A stretch of DNA of 64,000 bases from Lachnoanaerobaculum gingivalis (lineage in GTDB: Bacteria > Bacillota > Clostridia > Lachnospirales > Lachnospiraceae): assembly GCF_003862475.1 (NCBI RefSeq), contig NZ_RRCO01000003.1, forward strand, positions 248,001-312,000, in the 5' to 3' direction. Position 1 is the first letter of the stretch. Every line of letters begins with the position of its first letter. The notes beneath the pieces were generated by a model. That model ran no database searches. It saw only the letters and a list, made by a program, of their open reading frames with translations, and was not told where the DNA came from. Below, in pieces: positions 17,129 to 25,091 of this stretch. The position numbers and the translations under genes are program-made.

Positions 17129-18883
17129 CTATGCGATTTTCTCCTGTAGTTTTCCTTCAAATTTCTTTAGTTTTGCGTAGAGAAAACGATGATATTTATT
17201 TATATTTCTTCCTATTGCAAAAAGCATAAATTCTTTATATACCTTATCTGAAGAGCGATAGTTAAAGCGTCGGAAATCTTCATTTTCTTTAATATCTCCA
17301 AAATGACCTTCCGTTTGAATAGAGCGTGTCTGTCGTTTCAGAATACCTTTTTCACTCTGTATGTTAGTATGTGACTTCTCTCGAAGCTCTTCCCATACTT
17401 CATTGATCTTCATCACTTTGTTCTTATCAACATCTTTATCAGGATTATATTTGTATAAGCATTTAGACTTATGTTCACATCCACTACAGTCTGAACATCC
17501 ATATACTTCATATGTTTGTGTATAACCATTCTGTCTTTTCTTTTCAGTGTTGATATGTCTCAGTTCACGACCGTCATGACAGATATAGACTTGTTCATCC
17601 TCAAATACCATTGTCTTCATGTTGTAGTATTTACCTATATCTTTACTGTATGCTCTTGTTTTTCTTTTCTCATGATCCTGCAGTTTTATATAACTGTCTA
17701 TCTTATTTTCTTTTAGATATAAGAGATTTTTCTCACTACAATAACCGCTGTCTGCTGTCACTTCTTCAAGTACTTCTCCAAATGCTTCCTTATGCTTTTC
17801 AAGGACCGGAATTAATGTATTATAATCTGTACGATCATTACTTACATAACTATGTACAATAAAATAATTCTCTACTGCTATCTGTACATTGTATGCCGGC
17901 TTTAGCTGCCCGTTCAACATATGATCTTCCTTCATTCGCATAAAGGTTGCTTCCAAATCGGTTTTGGAATAGCTGTTTCTATCTTTCCCCATGATTTCAA
18001 AGCATTCTTTATAGCCCATTAGTCTCTGTCCACAATGTTCAAGTTCTTCATAAAGTTGTTGAAGTTTTGGCTTTCTCTTACCCTTTCCGTTAACAAATAC
18101 AATGCCTTCTCCGTCAGCAATTGTCATAAGATTTTTCTGGAGCTTAAGTATTTCAAGAGGAGAGCAGTTATCAATCTCTATAATACGGTTATTAGATAGC
18201 TTTTTATGTTTTGTAATCTTTCTTTTTCTGTTCTTTTCAATAATATCTCTAACTTTATCAATCCCATCAATCACAAACATTTGTGCATTTCCAAGCTCGT
18301 ACTTTTCGCCAAATCCGTTATCTTTTATAAAAGAATTATAGCTTGAATAAAGCTTATCAATAGAATCTAGAAGACCTGCAAGATGATAATTAATGCTTCC
18401 ACGCCATACAAAAGTATAACGATTAGCATTAGCTTCTATTTTCGTTCCATCAATAAACAATTCTTTTAATGTTACAAATCCTTCTTTTTGTAATCGTCTC
18501 ATAAACTGATAGTTTAAGTCATCCAGGATATCTGAAGTAAGTTTCTTACTTTTAAATTCATAAAAAGCATCTCTTTTAGGCTTCCTCCCTTGAGTAAGCC
18601 AGATAAAAGCGATATCTCTTTCACATAAATCCACAATACGATCAATAGAGCGTATTCCACGCATATTTGCATAAGTAATAACTGCATACATCATGATCGG
18701 ATTGTACCCTGTTCTTCCCTTATCCGAACAATTGGCTAACAGTCCGGAAAAATCTAAATCCTCCATAACTTTTTTTAGGGTATATACTGGATCGTCATTG
18801 GGCAAACTCAATTCATATAAGCTAAAGTTGATTTTCTGTTGACCTATTTCAAAAAAGTCATTATAATAATTAACTGTGAGCAT
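17129..18883 (-). CDS. IS1182-family transposase (DDE type)
   Basis: 584 residues, full length for this family. The N-terminal DUF772-type region (GRTGYNPIMMYAVITYAN, MRGIRSIDRIVDLCERD) is followed by the DDE core: LFIDGTKIEANANRYTF with the first Asp near 145, the second Asp in VTADSGYCSEKNLLYLKE, and the Glu in QTEGHFGDIKENEDF. A zinc-like cluster CSDCSGCEHKSKC is present near 470. No frameshift or internal stop was seen, so the element may be active. Confidence 0.95.
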   Translation of the reverse strand: MLTVNYYNDFFEIGQQKINFSLYELSLPNDDPVYTLKKVMEDLDFSGLLANCSDKGRTGYNPIMMYAVITYANMRGIRSIDRIVDLCERDIAFIWLTQGRKPKRDAFYEFKSKKLTSDILDDLNYQFMRRLQKEGFVTLKELFIDGTKIEANANRYTFVWRGSINYHLAGLLDSIDKLYSSYNSFIKDNGFGEKYELGNAQMFVIDGIDKVRDIIEKNRKRKITKHKKLSNNRIIEIDNCSPLEILKLQKNLMTIADGEGIVFVNGKGKRKPKLQQLYEELEHCGQRLMGYKECFEIMGKDRNSYSKTDLEATFMRMKEDHMLNGQLKPAYNVQIAVENYFIVHSYVSNDRTDYNTLIPVLEKHKEAFGEVLEEVTADSGYCSEKNLLYLKENKIDSYIKLQDHEKRKTRAYSKDIGKYYNMKTMVFEDEQVYICHDGRELRHINTEKKRQNGYTQTYEVYGCSDCSGCEHKSKCLYKYNPDKDVDKNKVMKINEVWEELREKSHTNIQSEKGILKRQTRSIQTEGHFGDIKENEDFRRFNYRSSDKVYKEFMLFAIGRNINKYHRFLYAKLKKFEGKLQEKIA

Positions 18884-18910
18884 AGTTACATTATAACATG
18901 TAACGGAGAA

Positions 18911-18940
18911 AGATGGTTATCGTTAGCCATCTTTTTTTAT
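18911..18940. terminator. hairpin in front of the transposase gene
   Basis: AGATGG (18911-18916) pairs with CCATCT (18927-18932), and on the + strand is followed by seven T. It sits just upstream of the transposase start and could insulate the IS from outside transcription. Confidence 0.55.
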
Positions 18941-18950
18941 GTAAAAACTT

Positions 18951-18985
18951 AGGGAGGAGTGACTCATTTTGAGTTACTCCTCCCT
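18951..18985. terminator. long hairpin near the right end of the IS
   Basis: A 16-bp stem with one mismatch (AGGGAGGAGTGACTCA at 18951-18966 against 18970-18985), loop of three bases, then CTTTT on the + strand. It probably blocks read-through into the element. Confidence 0.65.
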
Positions 18986-19080
18986 CTTTTATGGCTGCCA
19001 TTTCCAGACAGCCCCCTTTTTATGGCTGTCATTTCCCGACAGCCCCTAATTTAAACTTAGCCAGACTTACTGTTATACAT

Positions 19081-19116
19081 AAAAAATCAGCCCGGGGAAT
19101 TCACCCCGGACTGACT
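19081..19116 (-). terminator. rho-independent terminator after the PepSY gene
   Basis: Minus-strand stem TCAGTCCGGGG/CCCCGGGCTGA followed by TTTTTT, 18 bases beyond the PepSY stop. It shares the TCAG-CCCGG stem with the terminator at 15371-15403. Confidence 0.9.
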
Positions 19117-19133
19117 ATAAGTATATATCTCTA

Positions 19134-19748
19134 TTAGTCATCTACCTCTACACTGCTTGAGATTATAGCTCCGTTTGAAACATTGATATCATATTCATAT
19201 TCCAAGTTTCCGACTTTGAACTCAATCTCGTACACTTTAATACTGTTTTCATAATCAAGCTTAGCCTTTTTAAATCTTGCCGATCCCACTCCTGCATGTG
19301 AAAGTGCTATCTGCTTTGCTCTTTCTACTGAAATCTCTGAAGTTTGAGTATTAGCAGCTGATGTACTTGGCTGTGTAGGTATCACATAGTTCTCAATGTC
19401 CTTATCAGCTGACAATATTGCTCCGCTCACTGCATCTATCTCATAATCATATTCTACATTTCCGCTGTAAAAATCAATATCGTACTCATATCTGTTATTA
19501 TCCTCAAGTTCAAGCTCCACTTTAACAAAAGTTACATCCTTTTCCGCAAGTTTTGCGTGTGCAAGTGCAATTCTTTTAGCCTCATCAGCTGTTATTTTCT
19601 TTGCCGCTTTATATGATTTTGATACTTTTGACTTTGCAACAAAGCTGCTTCCATAATATGGAACACCTGTCATTCCTGCCGCAAATAACATACAAGTTAC
19701 AGTTGCCGCACCTATTAAACTCTTACCTAATTTATTAAACTTTTTCAT
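19134..19748 (-). CDS. secreted protein with two PepSY domains
   Basis: 204 residues. Residues 1-35 form a signal peptide (basic KKFNKLGKS, hydrophobic core around GAATVTCMLFAAGMTG). Two PepSY repeats follow: ITADEAKRIALAHA...YEYDIDF...YEIDAVSG and ISVERAKQIALSHAG...YEIEFKV...YDINVSNG, joined by a Thr/Ser/Pro linker. PepSY domains are thought to inhibit proteases or act as extracytoplasmic sensors; here no partner gene is adjacent. The ATG at 19748 is preferred because AAGG precedes it at better spacing than the ATG nine bases upstream. Confidence 0.88.
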   Translation of the reverse strand: MKKFNKLGKSLIGAATVTCMLFAAGMTGVPYYGSSFVAKSKVSKSYKAAKKITADEAKRIALAHAKLAEKDVTFVKVELELEDNNRYEYDIDFYSGNVEYDYEIDAVSGAILSADKDIENYVIPTQPSTSAANTQTSEISVERAKQIALSHAGVGSARFKKAKLDYENSIKVYEIEFKVGNLEYEYDINVSNGAIISSSVEVDD

Positions 19749-19959
19749 TTTTTCCATCCTTTCCGTGTACAGTGAAAATACTTTTATAAATTTATCCTTT
19801 CACTATATTAATGCACGAGGATAGCATTTTATTGCATGATTTTTAAATTTTTTTATTTTTTTATATTATAGCTTTTATTAAACCATAACTGTAACGAATA
19901 TTTAATCAGGTAGGCTATTCTCCTTAGAAAACGGACTCAAATCTATAAATAATTTCTAT

Positions 19960-20127
19960 TTACATGACCATCTCTATAAGTCTGATTAACTCCTCCATAA
20001 TAGATTCGAATTCTATATCTTTGGCATATGGATTCTTATTTTTATATCTTATCCATCTATCTTTATTATATTTATTATAGAAAATTTCAAAGTGACATTT
20101 TTGCACTTTGAATGGCACTTTGGACAT
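19960..20127 (-). CDS. possible 55-residue ORF starting in a dispersed repeat
   Basis: An ATG inside the AAAGTGCC repeat at 20085-20133 opens a 55-codon frame. Its C-terminal half (KDRWIRYKNKNPYAKDIEF and the ELIRLIEMVM tail) looks like real protein, while the first 15 residues come from the repeat. It may be the tail of a lost gene joined to the repeat. No ribosome binding site of note. Function unknown. Confidence 0.3.
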   Translation of the reverse strand: MSKVPFKVQKCHFEIFYNKYNKDRWIRYKNKNPYAKDIEFESIMEELIRLIEMVM

Positions 20128-20133
20128 TGAAAT
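20085..20133. repeat. dispersed AAAGTGCC/GGCACTTT repeat, copy 1
   Basis: TTTCAAAGTGACATTTTTGC followed by ACTTTGAATGGCACTTTGGA matches the sequence inside the Fic gene (22530-22600) with a few changes and a deletion. Copies 2 and 3 are at 22530-22600 and 24305-24350. Confidence 0.7.
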
Positions 20134-20213
20134 AACTTCTCACCAAGTATTACCATATTTACTAACTGCCCATTATACACTTCATAAAGAATCACTGCAT
20201 TCGATATACTTTA

Positions 20214-20744
20214 CTATTTCATCACATAGGGAATATCTCGTTTTTTCAAATCATCTATCAATTTTTTCAGTAAGACACTATTATCTCCACGAATAAAACC
20301 ACCAATACCCAGTCTGAATTTATGTTTTAACATCTTATTTTTAATTTTGATTGAAATCACAAAGTATTCTCCTCGATATACATGTCGCACTATTTTCATA
20401 TATTCTATCTTCTCTATGGGAATTGGTAAAAATCCTGAATGTATATAAAGTCTATCTCTATGAAAATAATAACAATTAGCTCCAAAGTCCTTATATTTAA
20501 AGTAAAACCTTAAACTCGCTGCTGTTACATAAACAAAATAAAGATAAGCCATTACAATCAATGGCTCTAATATATATACCATAAAGTTATATATGAATTT
20601 TTCTCCCTTATAAAAAAATGTTTCTCCGGATGTTATATTCCATTGAAATATATAAAATATGGCCGGTAAAGTTATAACCATCATAAATGTTACATATAAA
20701 GCAACTATCAATCTTCTTTTTATAAGCTTCACTCTATCCTCCAA
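20214..20744 (-). CDS. hypothetical membrane protein with PH-like tail
   Basis: 176 residues. Two membrane helices at about 12-34 and 52-80, followed by about 90 residues with alternating strands (YYFHRDRLYIHSGFLPIPIE, YFVISIKIKNKMLKHKF) that resemble a bacterial PH-like (DUF304/YdbT-type) domain. The resemblance is structural only. No enzyme motif. It lies between the PepSY region and the SRA-like gene without clear operon links. Confidence 0.65.
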   Translation of the reverse strand: MEDRVKLIKRRLIVALYVTFMMVITLPAIFYIFQWNITSGETFFYKGEKFIYNFMVYILEPLIVMAYLYFVYVTAASLRFYFKYKDFGANCYYFHRDRLYIHSGFLPIPIEKIEYMKIVRHVYRGEYFVISIKIKNKMLKHKFRLGIGGFIRGDNSVLLKKLIDDLKKRDIPYVMK

Positions 20745-20877
20745 AGTGGTAACTTCTGATTTTCGTTTACTGATGGCTGAGGTCTTACTTTATCCTAAAT
20801 GTTCTTTCAAATATTTCTTGGCACCCCCGAATAAAATGAGTTCTGCCGTATGCTCATTGTAAAAATCTCATCATTAC

Positions 20878-22098
20878 TTACATCTCCCAATATTTATGGT
20901 CATTTCCAAAAGAACCTTTATCCATTGCTTCAAAACCAAGCCTTTCACAATACTCTCTATATAAAACTTCAAGTTCTATATTAGGAAGAGGTTCACCTTT
21001 TTTTAATACATAGCTAATTACAGGATTAGTTTCTCTACCATCTCTCCAACGATTATTCATATGTTTTAATCTGGAATTATTTTTATAACCTACAAATCTA
21101 CTTGGATAAAACTTATAGTCCCCATTAGTCTTTATTGCTACAAAACAAATTCCACGCTTAATCAAATCCAAAGCATATGAATATTCCGGATCTCTCCTTG
21201 ATTCAATATATTCATCCAATACTTTACAATTAACAAGCAAATCATCTTTACTTGTAATAACCGGCATACCGTCTAAATTTGCGTACATAACGGTAATACT
21301 CTTCAAAAAACTATTCTTATCAAATACATCTTTAAGCAAGCAACAGGCTAACTTATTATCTAGGCTAAACAAATATCCTTTATTTTTATCTGTTTTTGTA
21401 TTTAATTCAGCATATTTTTTTATAATATTATCATTATACTTAACCGGATTTTTTAAAACATGATACTCACAATCTATTTTTAGATTACTGCTATCATCAC
21501 CAACTATACTCTCAACGGAATGATCTGTATGTACACTTTTAAAGCATTTATCTTTTACAATACTAATAGCTCTTACATATCCTTTGACACAATGAAAAAT
21601 AATGTCTCCTGAAATCACATCAAACAACGGATCTCTATAGTGAACTGTACCATCATCTTTTTTAATTCCCTTTATACGTATAAACTGACCTTTGCACTCT
21701 TCTTCATAGTATTCATCTTGAAAAAATAAATACTTAAGTGACTTACCCCTTGTCTTTTTTATTACGTATTTACGTTTAACATTAATGGACTTACCGGCTT
21801 TTGTTTTATTTTTCTTTTCTTGCCGTATATTCTGTTGTTGCCGCTCTTCTTTGGCTTTTTGTACTTCCTCTTCAGCCTTCTTTTTTGCTTCTACATCTAT
21901 TGCCATGGCTAAGTCGGCATTAACGGCATCTGCTATTTTGTTTTCTTCCGGGCTTAAATACTTTTCGAAAGCACTTGGATATGCAAATCTTGCTGTTTTA
22001 GAAGGAAACTTAATAGTTATATAGTTTTCCTCAACATAAATAACTTCTCCTATTCCTAGTGTTTTATGCCTTATTTTTTCACCTAATAAATTTACCAT
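20878..22098 (-). CDS. protein with Tudor/CarD-like N-terminus and SRA/EVE-like domain
   Basis: 406 residues. Residues 1-55 (LGEKIRHKTLGIGEVIYVEE, ITIKFPSKTARFAYP) resemble the small SH3/Tudor-like module seen at the ends of UvrD-type helicases and CarD proteins. Residues 60-120 are a charged coiled coil (EAKKKAEEEVQKAKEERQQQ). From about 130 follows a domain with RDPLFDVISGDIIFHCVKGY and RAISIVKDKCF, like the SRA/EVE (PUA-superfamily) readers of type IV restriction enzymes such as ScoMcrA. I infer modified-DNA binding, but no nuclease motif is seen. A decayed partial copy lies at 24345-24745. Databases sometimes carry misleading names for this group. Confidence 0.7.
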   Translation of the reverse strand: MVNLLGEKIRHKTLGIGEVIYVEENYITIKFPSKTARFAYPSAFEKYLSPEENKIADAVNADLAMAIDVEAKKKAEEEVQKAKEERQQQNIRQEKKNKTKAGKSINVKRKYVIKKTRGKSLKYLFFQDEYYEEECKGQFIRIKGIKKDDGTVHYRDPLFDVISGDIIFHCVKGYVRAISIVKDKCFKSVHTDHSVESIVGDDSSNLKIDCEYHVLKNPVKYNDNIIKKYAELNTKTDKNKGYLFSLDNKLACCLLKDVFDKNSFLKSITVMYANLDGMPVITSKDDLLVNCKVLDEYIESRRDPEYSYALDLIKRGICFVAIKTNGDYKFYPSRFVGYKNNSRLKHMNNRWRDGRETNPVISYVLKKGEPLPNIELEVLYREYCERLGFEAMDKGSFGNDHKYWEM

Positions 22099-22202
22099 TT
22101 CATACTCCTCCTATATTATATTTTCTCTGAATAACACCCTCTCAATCTCATCAGTTCACTGCACCCATTTCAATACTCTCTCCTAGAAAACTGAGATAGT
22201 AC

Positions 22203-22313
22203 CTATACCGCAATACACAAGTTCTCTATGAGCTTATCACTATGTGGCAGATTTATAACATCCGGTGTCTTTTGTCTATATTCTTTTGAAAAATCAGTCC
22301 ATCCTAATTGCAT
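22203..22313 (-). pseudogene. DUF6361 N-terminal remnant, copy B
   Basis: Starts MQLGWTDFSKEYRQK, nearly the same as the first 15 residues of DUF6361 proteins (MxQLGWxDFSxEDRQK), then runs out of similarity after DVINL and stops after 36 residues. It parallels the remnant at 23447-23593. Confidence 0.6.
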
Positions 22314-22335
22314 ACTCTTCCTTCATTAATGCATA

Positions 22336-23424
22336 TTATGATTCTATAAGTATCTTCCACTTACCGTTTCGTTTTCCGTTCTCTCGAGCAATTAAACCTT
22401 TTTCCTGCATTTCTACAGTGCACCTCTTAATTGTTCTCTCCGACTTCCCTACAAGCTCCGATATCTGCTTTTGAGTTAATGCCGGATTAGTCTTTAAGGC
22501 ATTTATAATAGCTAATTCTTCCAAAGATATTTCCAAAGTGCCATTTTGGCACTTTGAAACCGAATTATTGGCACTTTGAATGGCACTTTGGCCATTAAAA
22601 TCAATATGCATATATCTATTTTTTAAATCATGTTTTGCATCCATTAAAAGATTTTCAAAGAATAATTCAAGAAATTCACTTGTAGCATGAATACCTGCTC
22701 TCAGATTGTTATAATTTGCTCGAACTAGAGCATTTCTGAAATACCATGAATTTTTAGCAAATGTATCGTTACTTATGGTAAATCCGAATGTCTTTAAATA
22801 TTTAATAATAAATACTGCAGTTGATCTTGTATTTCCTTCTCCAAACGGATGAATTTGCCATATACCTGATGTAAATTTAGCAAAATGTCTAATAGCCTCA
22901 TGTATATTCAGTCCCCTATAGGAAAAGTTCTTCTCCTGTGAAAAGTCATAATCAAGTGTAGCCATAATACTGTCAAACGATGCATACAGTACTGTATCTC
23001 CCTTAAGTACCCACTCATTTTTTGTAATATTGTAATCTCTTATTCTTCCGGCATAATGAAGTACACCTTCAAATAATTTACGATGAATATTTTGTAATTC
23101 TACCGGTGAAAATTGAAAGGTCTTCTCTCCAAGTAATTTTGTGATTCTTACAGACACAATATCCGCTTCTTTAGTATCTGCTTCCACACCATCTCTGTCT
23201 CTTCTCTCTTTATAGTAACTGCTGATAAGCCTATCCGCTTCAGAAATACTGATTTTACCTTCAATATGATCTTTTGCAGTTTCAATCAAATACTTTGAAG
23301 GCTTAAGTCCGTCTACATCCTGAAGACCGATAGCAGTTTTCCATGCATTACTCTTTTCAACCTTATCCGGTTCACCTTGGCGTATGTATTCGTTTAGCTC
23401 AAGATTCCAGTTCTTATCCGTCAA
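22336..23424 (-). CDS. Fic/DOC-family protein with C-terminal winged helix
   Basis: 362 residues. The N-terminus (AWKTAIGLQDVDGLKPSKYL, then KISISEADRLI) resembles the VbhA-like inhibitory domain fused to many Fic proteins. The Fic core carries IWQIHPFGEGNTRSTAVF (about 205-222); the motif HPFxxGNGR has Thr in place of the second Gly but keeps His, Phe, Glu, Gly, Asn and Arg. A C-terminal winged helix with LTQKQISELVGKSERTIKR follows. Fic enzymes transfer AMP to target proteins. The start is the TTG at 23424, with GGGAGG seven bases before it. Part of its coding sequence (22530-22600) recurs twice outside the gene. Confidence 0.88.
   Translation of the reverse strand: MTDKNWNLELNEYIRQGEPDKVEKSNAWKTAIGLQDVDGLKPSKYLIETAKDHIEGKISISEADRLISSYYKERRDRDGVEADTKEADIVSVRITKLLGEKTFQFSPVELQNIHRKLFEGVLHYAGRIRDYNITKNEWVLKGDTVLYASFDSIMATLDYDFSQEKNFSYRGLNIHEAIRHFAKFTSGIWQIHPFGEGNTRSTAVFIIKYLKTFGFTISNDTFAKNSWYFRNALVRANYNNLRAGIHATSEFLELFFENLLMDAKHDLKNRYMHIDFNGQSAIQSANNSVSKCQNGTLEISLEELAIINALKTNPALTQKQISELVGKSERTIKRCTVEMQEKGLIARENGKRNGKWKILIES
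22530..22600. repeat. dispersed AAAGTGCC/GGCACTTT repeat, copy 2 (inside Fic gene)
   Basis: Contains the palindrome CAAAGTGCCATTTTGGCACTTTG-type core at about 22534-22556 and a further inverted pair up to 22590. It encodes the HIDFNGQSAIQSANNSVSKC linker of the Fic protein, between the Fic core and the winged helix. Confidence 0.7.
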
Positions 23425-23446
23425 AAAATCACCTCCCAACATACAT

Positions 23447-23593
23447 CTATATATAACTACTCTGTCCCACTTCCATGTAATATATACTTCCTATCCCAAG
23501 TTCATCAACCGTCCCCTGCTCACTTAGAAGATTGATAACATCAAGTGCCTTTTGTCTATCTTCTTTTAAAAAATTAATCCATCCTAATTGCAT
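23447..23593 (-). pseudogene. DUF6361 N-terminal remnant, copy A
   Basis: 48 codons reading MQLGWINFLKEDRQKALDVI and then SEQGTVDELGIGSI, matching the conserved start of DUF6361 proteins through the VDELGIG motif. The match then ends and a stop appears at 23447. Full-length members are several hundred residues, so only the start survives. It lies 22 bases before the Fic start codon and may be transcribed with it. Confidence 0.75.
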
Positions 23594-23639
23594 AGTCTTC
23601 CCTTTTTAAGTAAATATTATGCTTCTTAATTGAAACATT

Positions 23640-24239
23640 TCAAACTTCATAGACAAGTACCTCCAAAATACTCTCAATCCTTTCTGATATCCCAAATATA
23701 TTTGCGTAATCTCTAAGCTTCCATATATCTTTCAATCTGTTTTTAATATAAAATTTCCAAGCTTTAGAAAATATCTCCGGATCCTGCCTTTTCCTATCTC
23801 TAACTATATCACAAATAGTCCTTTCCATATCATAGACATAGACAGAATTTCCCATATCTGTGTTTTTTTCCACAACACCGATTTTATGCAACTCCTTTTT
23901 TACTTGATGTACATTAACCATCCCCTTAAATCTCCATGGATTATACCCCTGATACACTGTAACTTCATTTACGTATGGAAGTCTTTCAGTTAATCAATGT
24001 ATGTATAAAGCAGTTTGATAAGAGTATATGCACACTTTATTTTGAAGTTGAAAGAAATACATTTCATCATAGTTGTCAAAACCGCTATTAAAGTAAATTC
24101 CTCGCCCAATTCTCTCAAGCTTTCCCTTTCTAACCATGTCTGTAAGATACCATGAGTCAATACCGTATTTATCAGCTTCCGTCGCAGTAATTATACCATT
24201 GTTTTTCTCTATGATTTTTTTTATATTATCTGTATTCAT
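23640..24239 (-). pseudogene. AbiEi-type antitoxin gene interrupted by one in-frame TGA
   Basis: Two ORFs in the same frame: 24239-23994 (81 residues, helix-turn-helix start MNTDNIKKIIEKNNGIITAT, ending YSYQTALYIH) and 23957-23640 (ending ERIESILEVLVYEV). Reading through the TGA at 23994-23996 gives ...ALYIH-stop-LTERLPYVNEVTVYQGYNP, the unbroken AbiEi sequence. Related proteins have Gly at this place, so a GGA-to-TGA change is the likely cause. AbiEi is the antitoxin/regulator of a type IV toxin-antitoxin abortive-infection pair. No AbiEii toxin gene follows; a DUF6361 remnant does. Confidence 0.85.
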
Positions 24240-24304
24240 AGCTATACTTCCTTTTGTGCTTTATTATATAATAAACAAAGCACAAAAGGAAATAATATAA
24301 AAAA

Positions 24305-24350
24305 TTTCAAAGTGCCATTTTGGTACTTTGAACATTAAAATCAATATGCA
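24305..24350. repeat. dispersed AAAGTGCC/GGCACTTT repeat, copy 3
   Basis: TTTCAAAGTGCCATTTTGGT followed by ACTTTGAACATTAAAATCAA matches the Fic-gene copy, including the flanking ATTAAAATCAATATGCAT, with an internal deletion of about 35 bases relative to copy 2. Confidence 0.7.
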
Positions 24351-24745
24351 TGATCATTTCCAAAGGGACCTTTCTCCATTGCTTAGAAACCAAGCCCTTC
24401 ACAATACTATATACTTTACATACAATAACTGGCATGCCACCTAAATTTACATGCAAAATAATTATAATTTTCATAAAACTATTTCTATTAAATATATATG
24501 TAAGTAACCTTTTAGCTAATTCATTATCTAAATCGAATAAATATTCTTCATTTTCACTTGCGTCTTTATCTACTCGTACAACTATATTTATAATACTATC
24601 ATCATACTTAACAGAATTTTCTAAAATATGATACTCAGAATCTATTCTCATATTATTGCTATCACTACTGACTCTATTCTCACCTATAAAGTCTATAGAC
24701 GAACTCTTAACGTATATGTCTTTTACAATACTAACAGTCGCTATA
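24307..24745 (-). pseudogene. hybrid pseudogene: SRA-like gene fragment fused to Fic-gene fragment
   Basis: A 114-codon ORF (24651-24307) follows the 406-residue SRA-like protein: IDSEYHILENSVKYDDSIIN against IDCEYHVLKNPVKYNDNIIK, and NLGGMPVI against NLDGMPVI. DNA similarity continues upstream to about 24745 without an open frame. Near its end the frame shifts relative to the parent's C-terminus and then enters Fic-gene sequence (MHIDFN..QS). It therefore joins pieces of two genes that now lie 2 kb away. It is unlikely to be functional. Confidence 0.75.
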
Positions 24746-24808
24746 AGAGAATTTTGCCTAATTCTACATAGGTGCCTTTAACATCGACACCAGCATTTTA
24801 TTAAGAAC

Positions 24809-24883
24809 TCAAATTATCTGTGCTACAACAGTAAATGTATTTCCGATAACCTTAAATCTTTCACTCCTGTCACAGAAGAATAC
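24809..24883 (-). pseudogene. possible C-terminal trace of a DNA cytosine methyltransferase
   Basis: 24 codons ending SERFKVIGNTFTVVAQII and a stop. R-[FY]-K-x-[IL]-G-N-[GT]-[WF]-T-V is the closing motif of C5-cytosine methyltransferases. Nothing upstream supports a full gene. Short and therefore uncertain. Confidence 0.3.
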
Positions 24884-24929
24884 TTACCTACCAATATTAC
24901 GCTATGGGAGAATTTTCATCTCTTCTTAA

Positions 24930-25070
24930 TTAAACTTGTTGTTTATAATTTTTTAAATAAAACAGTCGCAGCTGTAATTCAATCATCAACTTAACCTTTT
25001 CCGGCTGTGTAACTTCTTGAAAGACTGAGTTGAAATCACCATGTGATATTTTAGATAACACCTCACTCAT
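24930..25070 (-). CDS. small hypothetical protein after hsdR
   Basis: 46 residues (MSEVLSKISHGDF..., ending LFYLKNYKQQV), beginning 21 bases after the hsdR stop on the same strand. Amphipathic and helix-prone. The ribosome binding site is weak. It may be a small accessory ORF of the restriction operon or the relic of a longer gene. Confidence 0.4.
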   Translation of the reverse strand: MSEVLSKISHGDFNSVFQEVTQPEKVKLMIELQLRLFYLKNYKQQV

Positions 25071-25091
25071 ACTGCGCCTACTTCATCATTT

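Larger units (their letters stand above)
16956..19046. mobile_element. complete IS1182-family insertion sequence
   Basis: A 2,091-bp element bounded by GGGGCTGTCGGGAAAT (16956-16971) and its exact reverse complement at 19031-19046. It contains one transposase gene on the minus strand, a strong terminator behind it, and two hairpins in front of it. A second, slightly altered copy of the right terminal repeat lies at 19000-19015, 31 bases inside the end. I could not identify a target-site duplication in the flanks. Confidence 0.9.
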
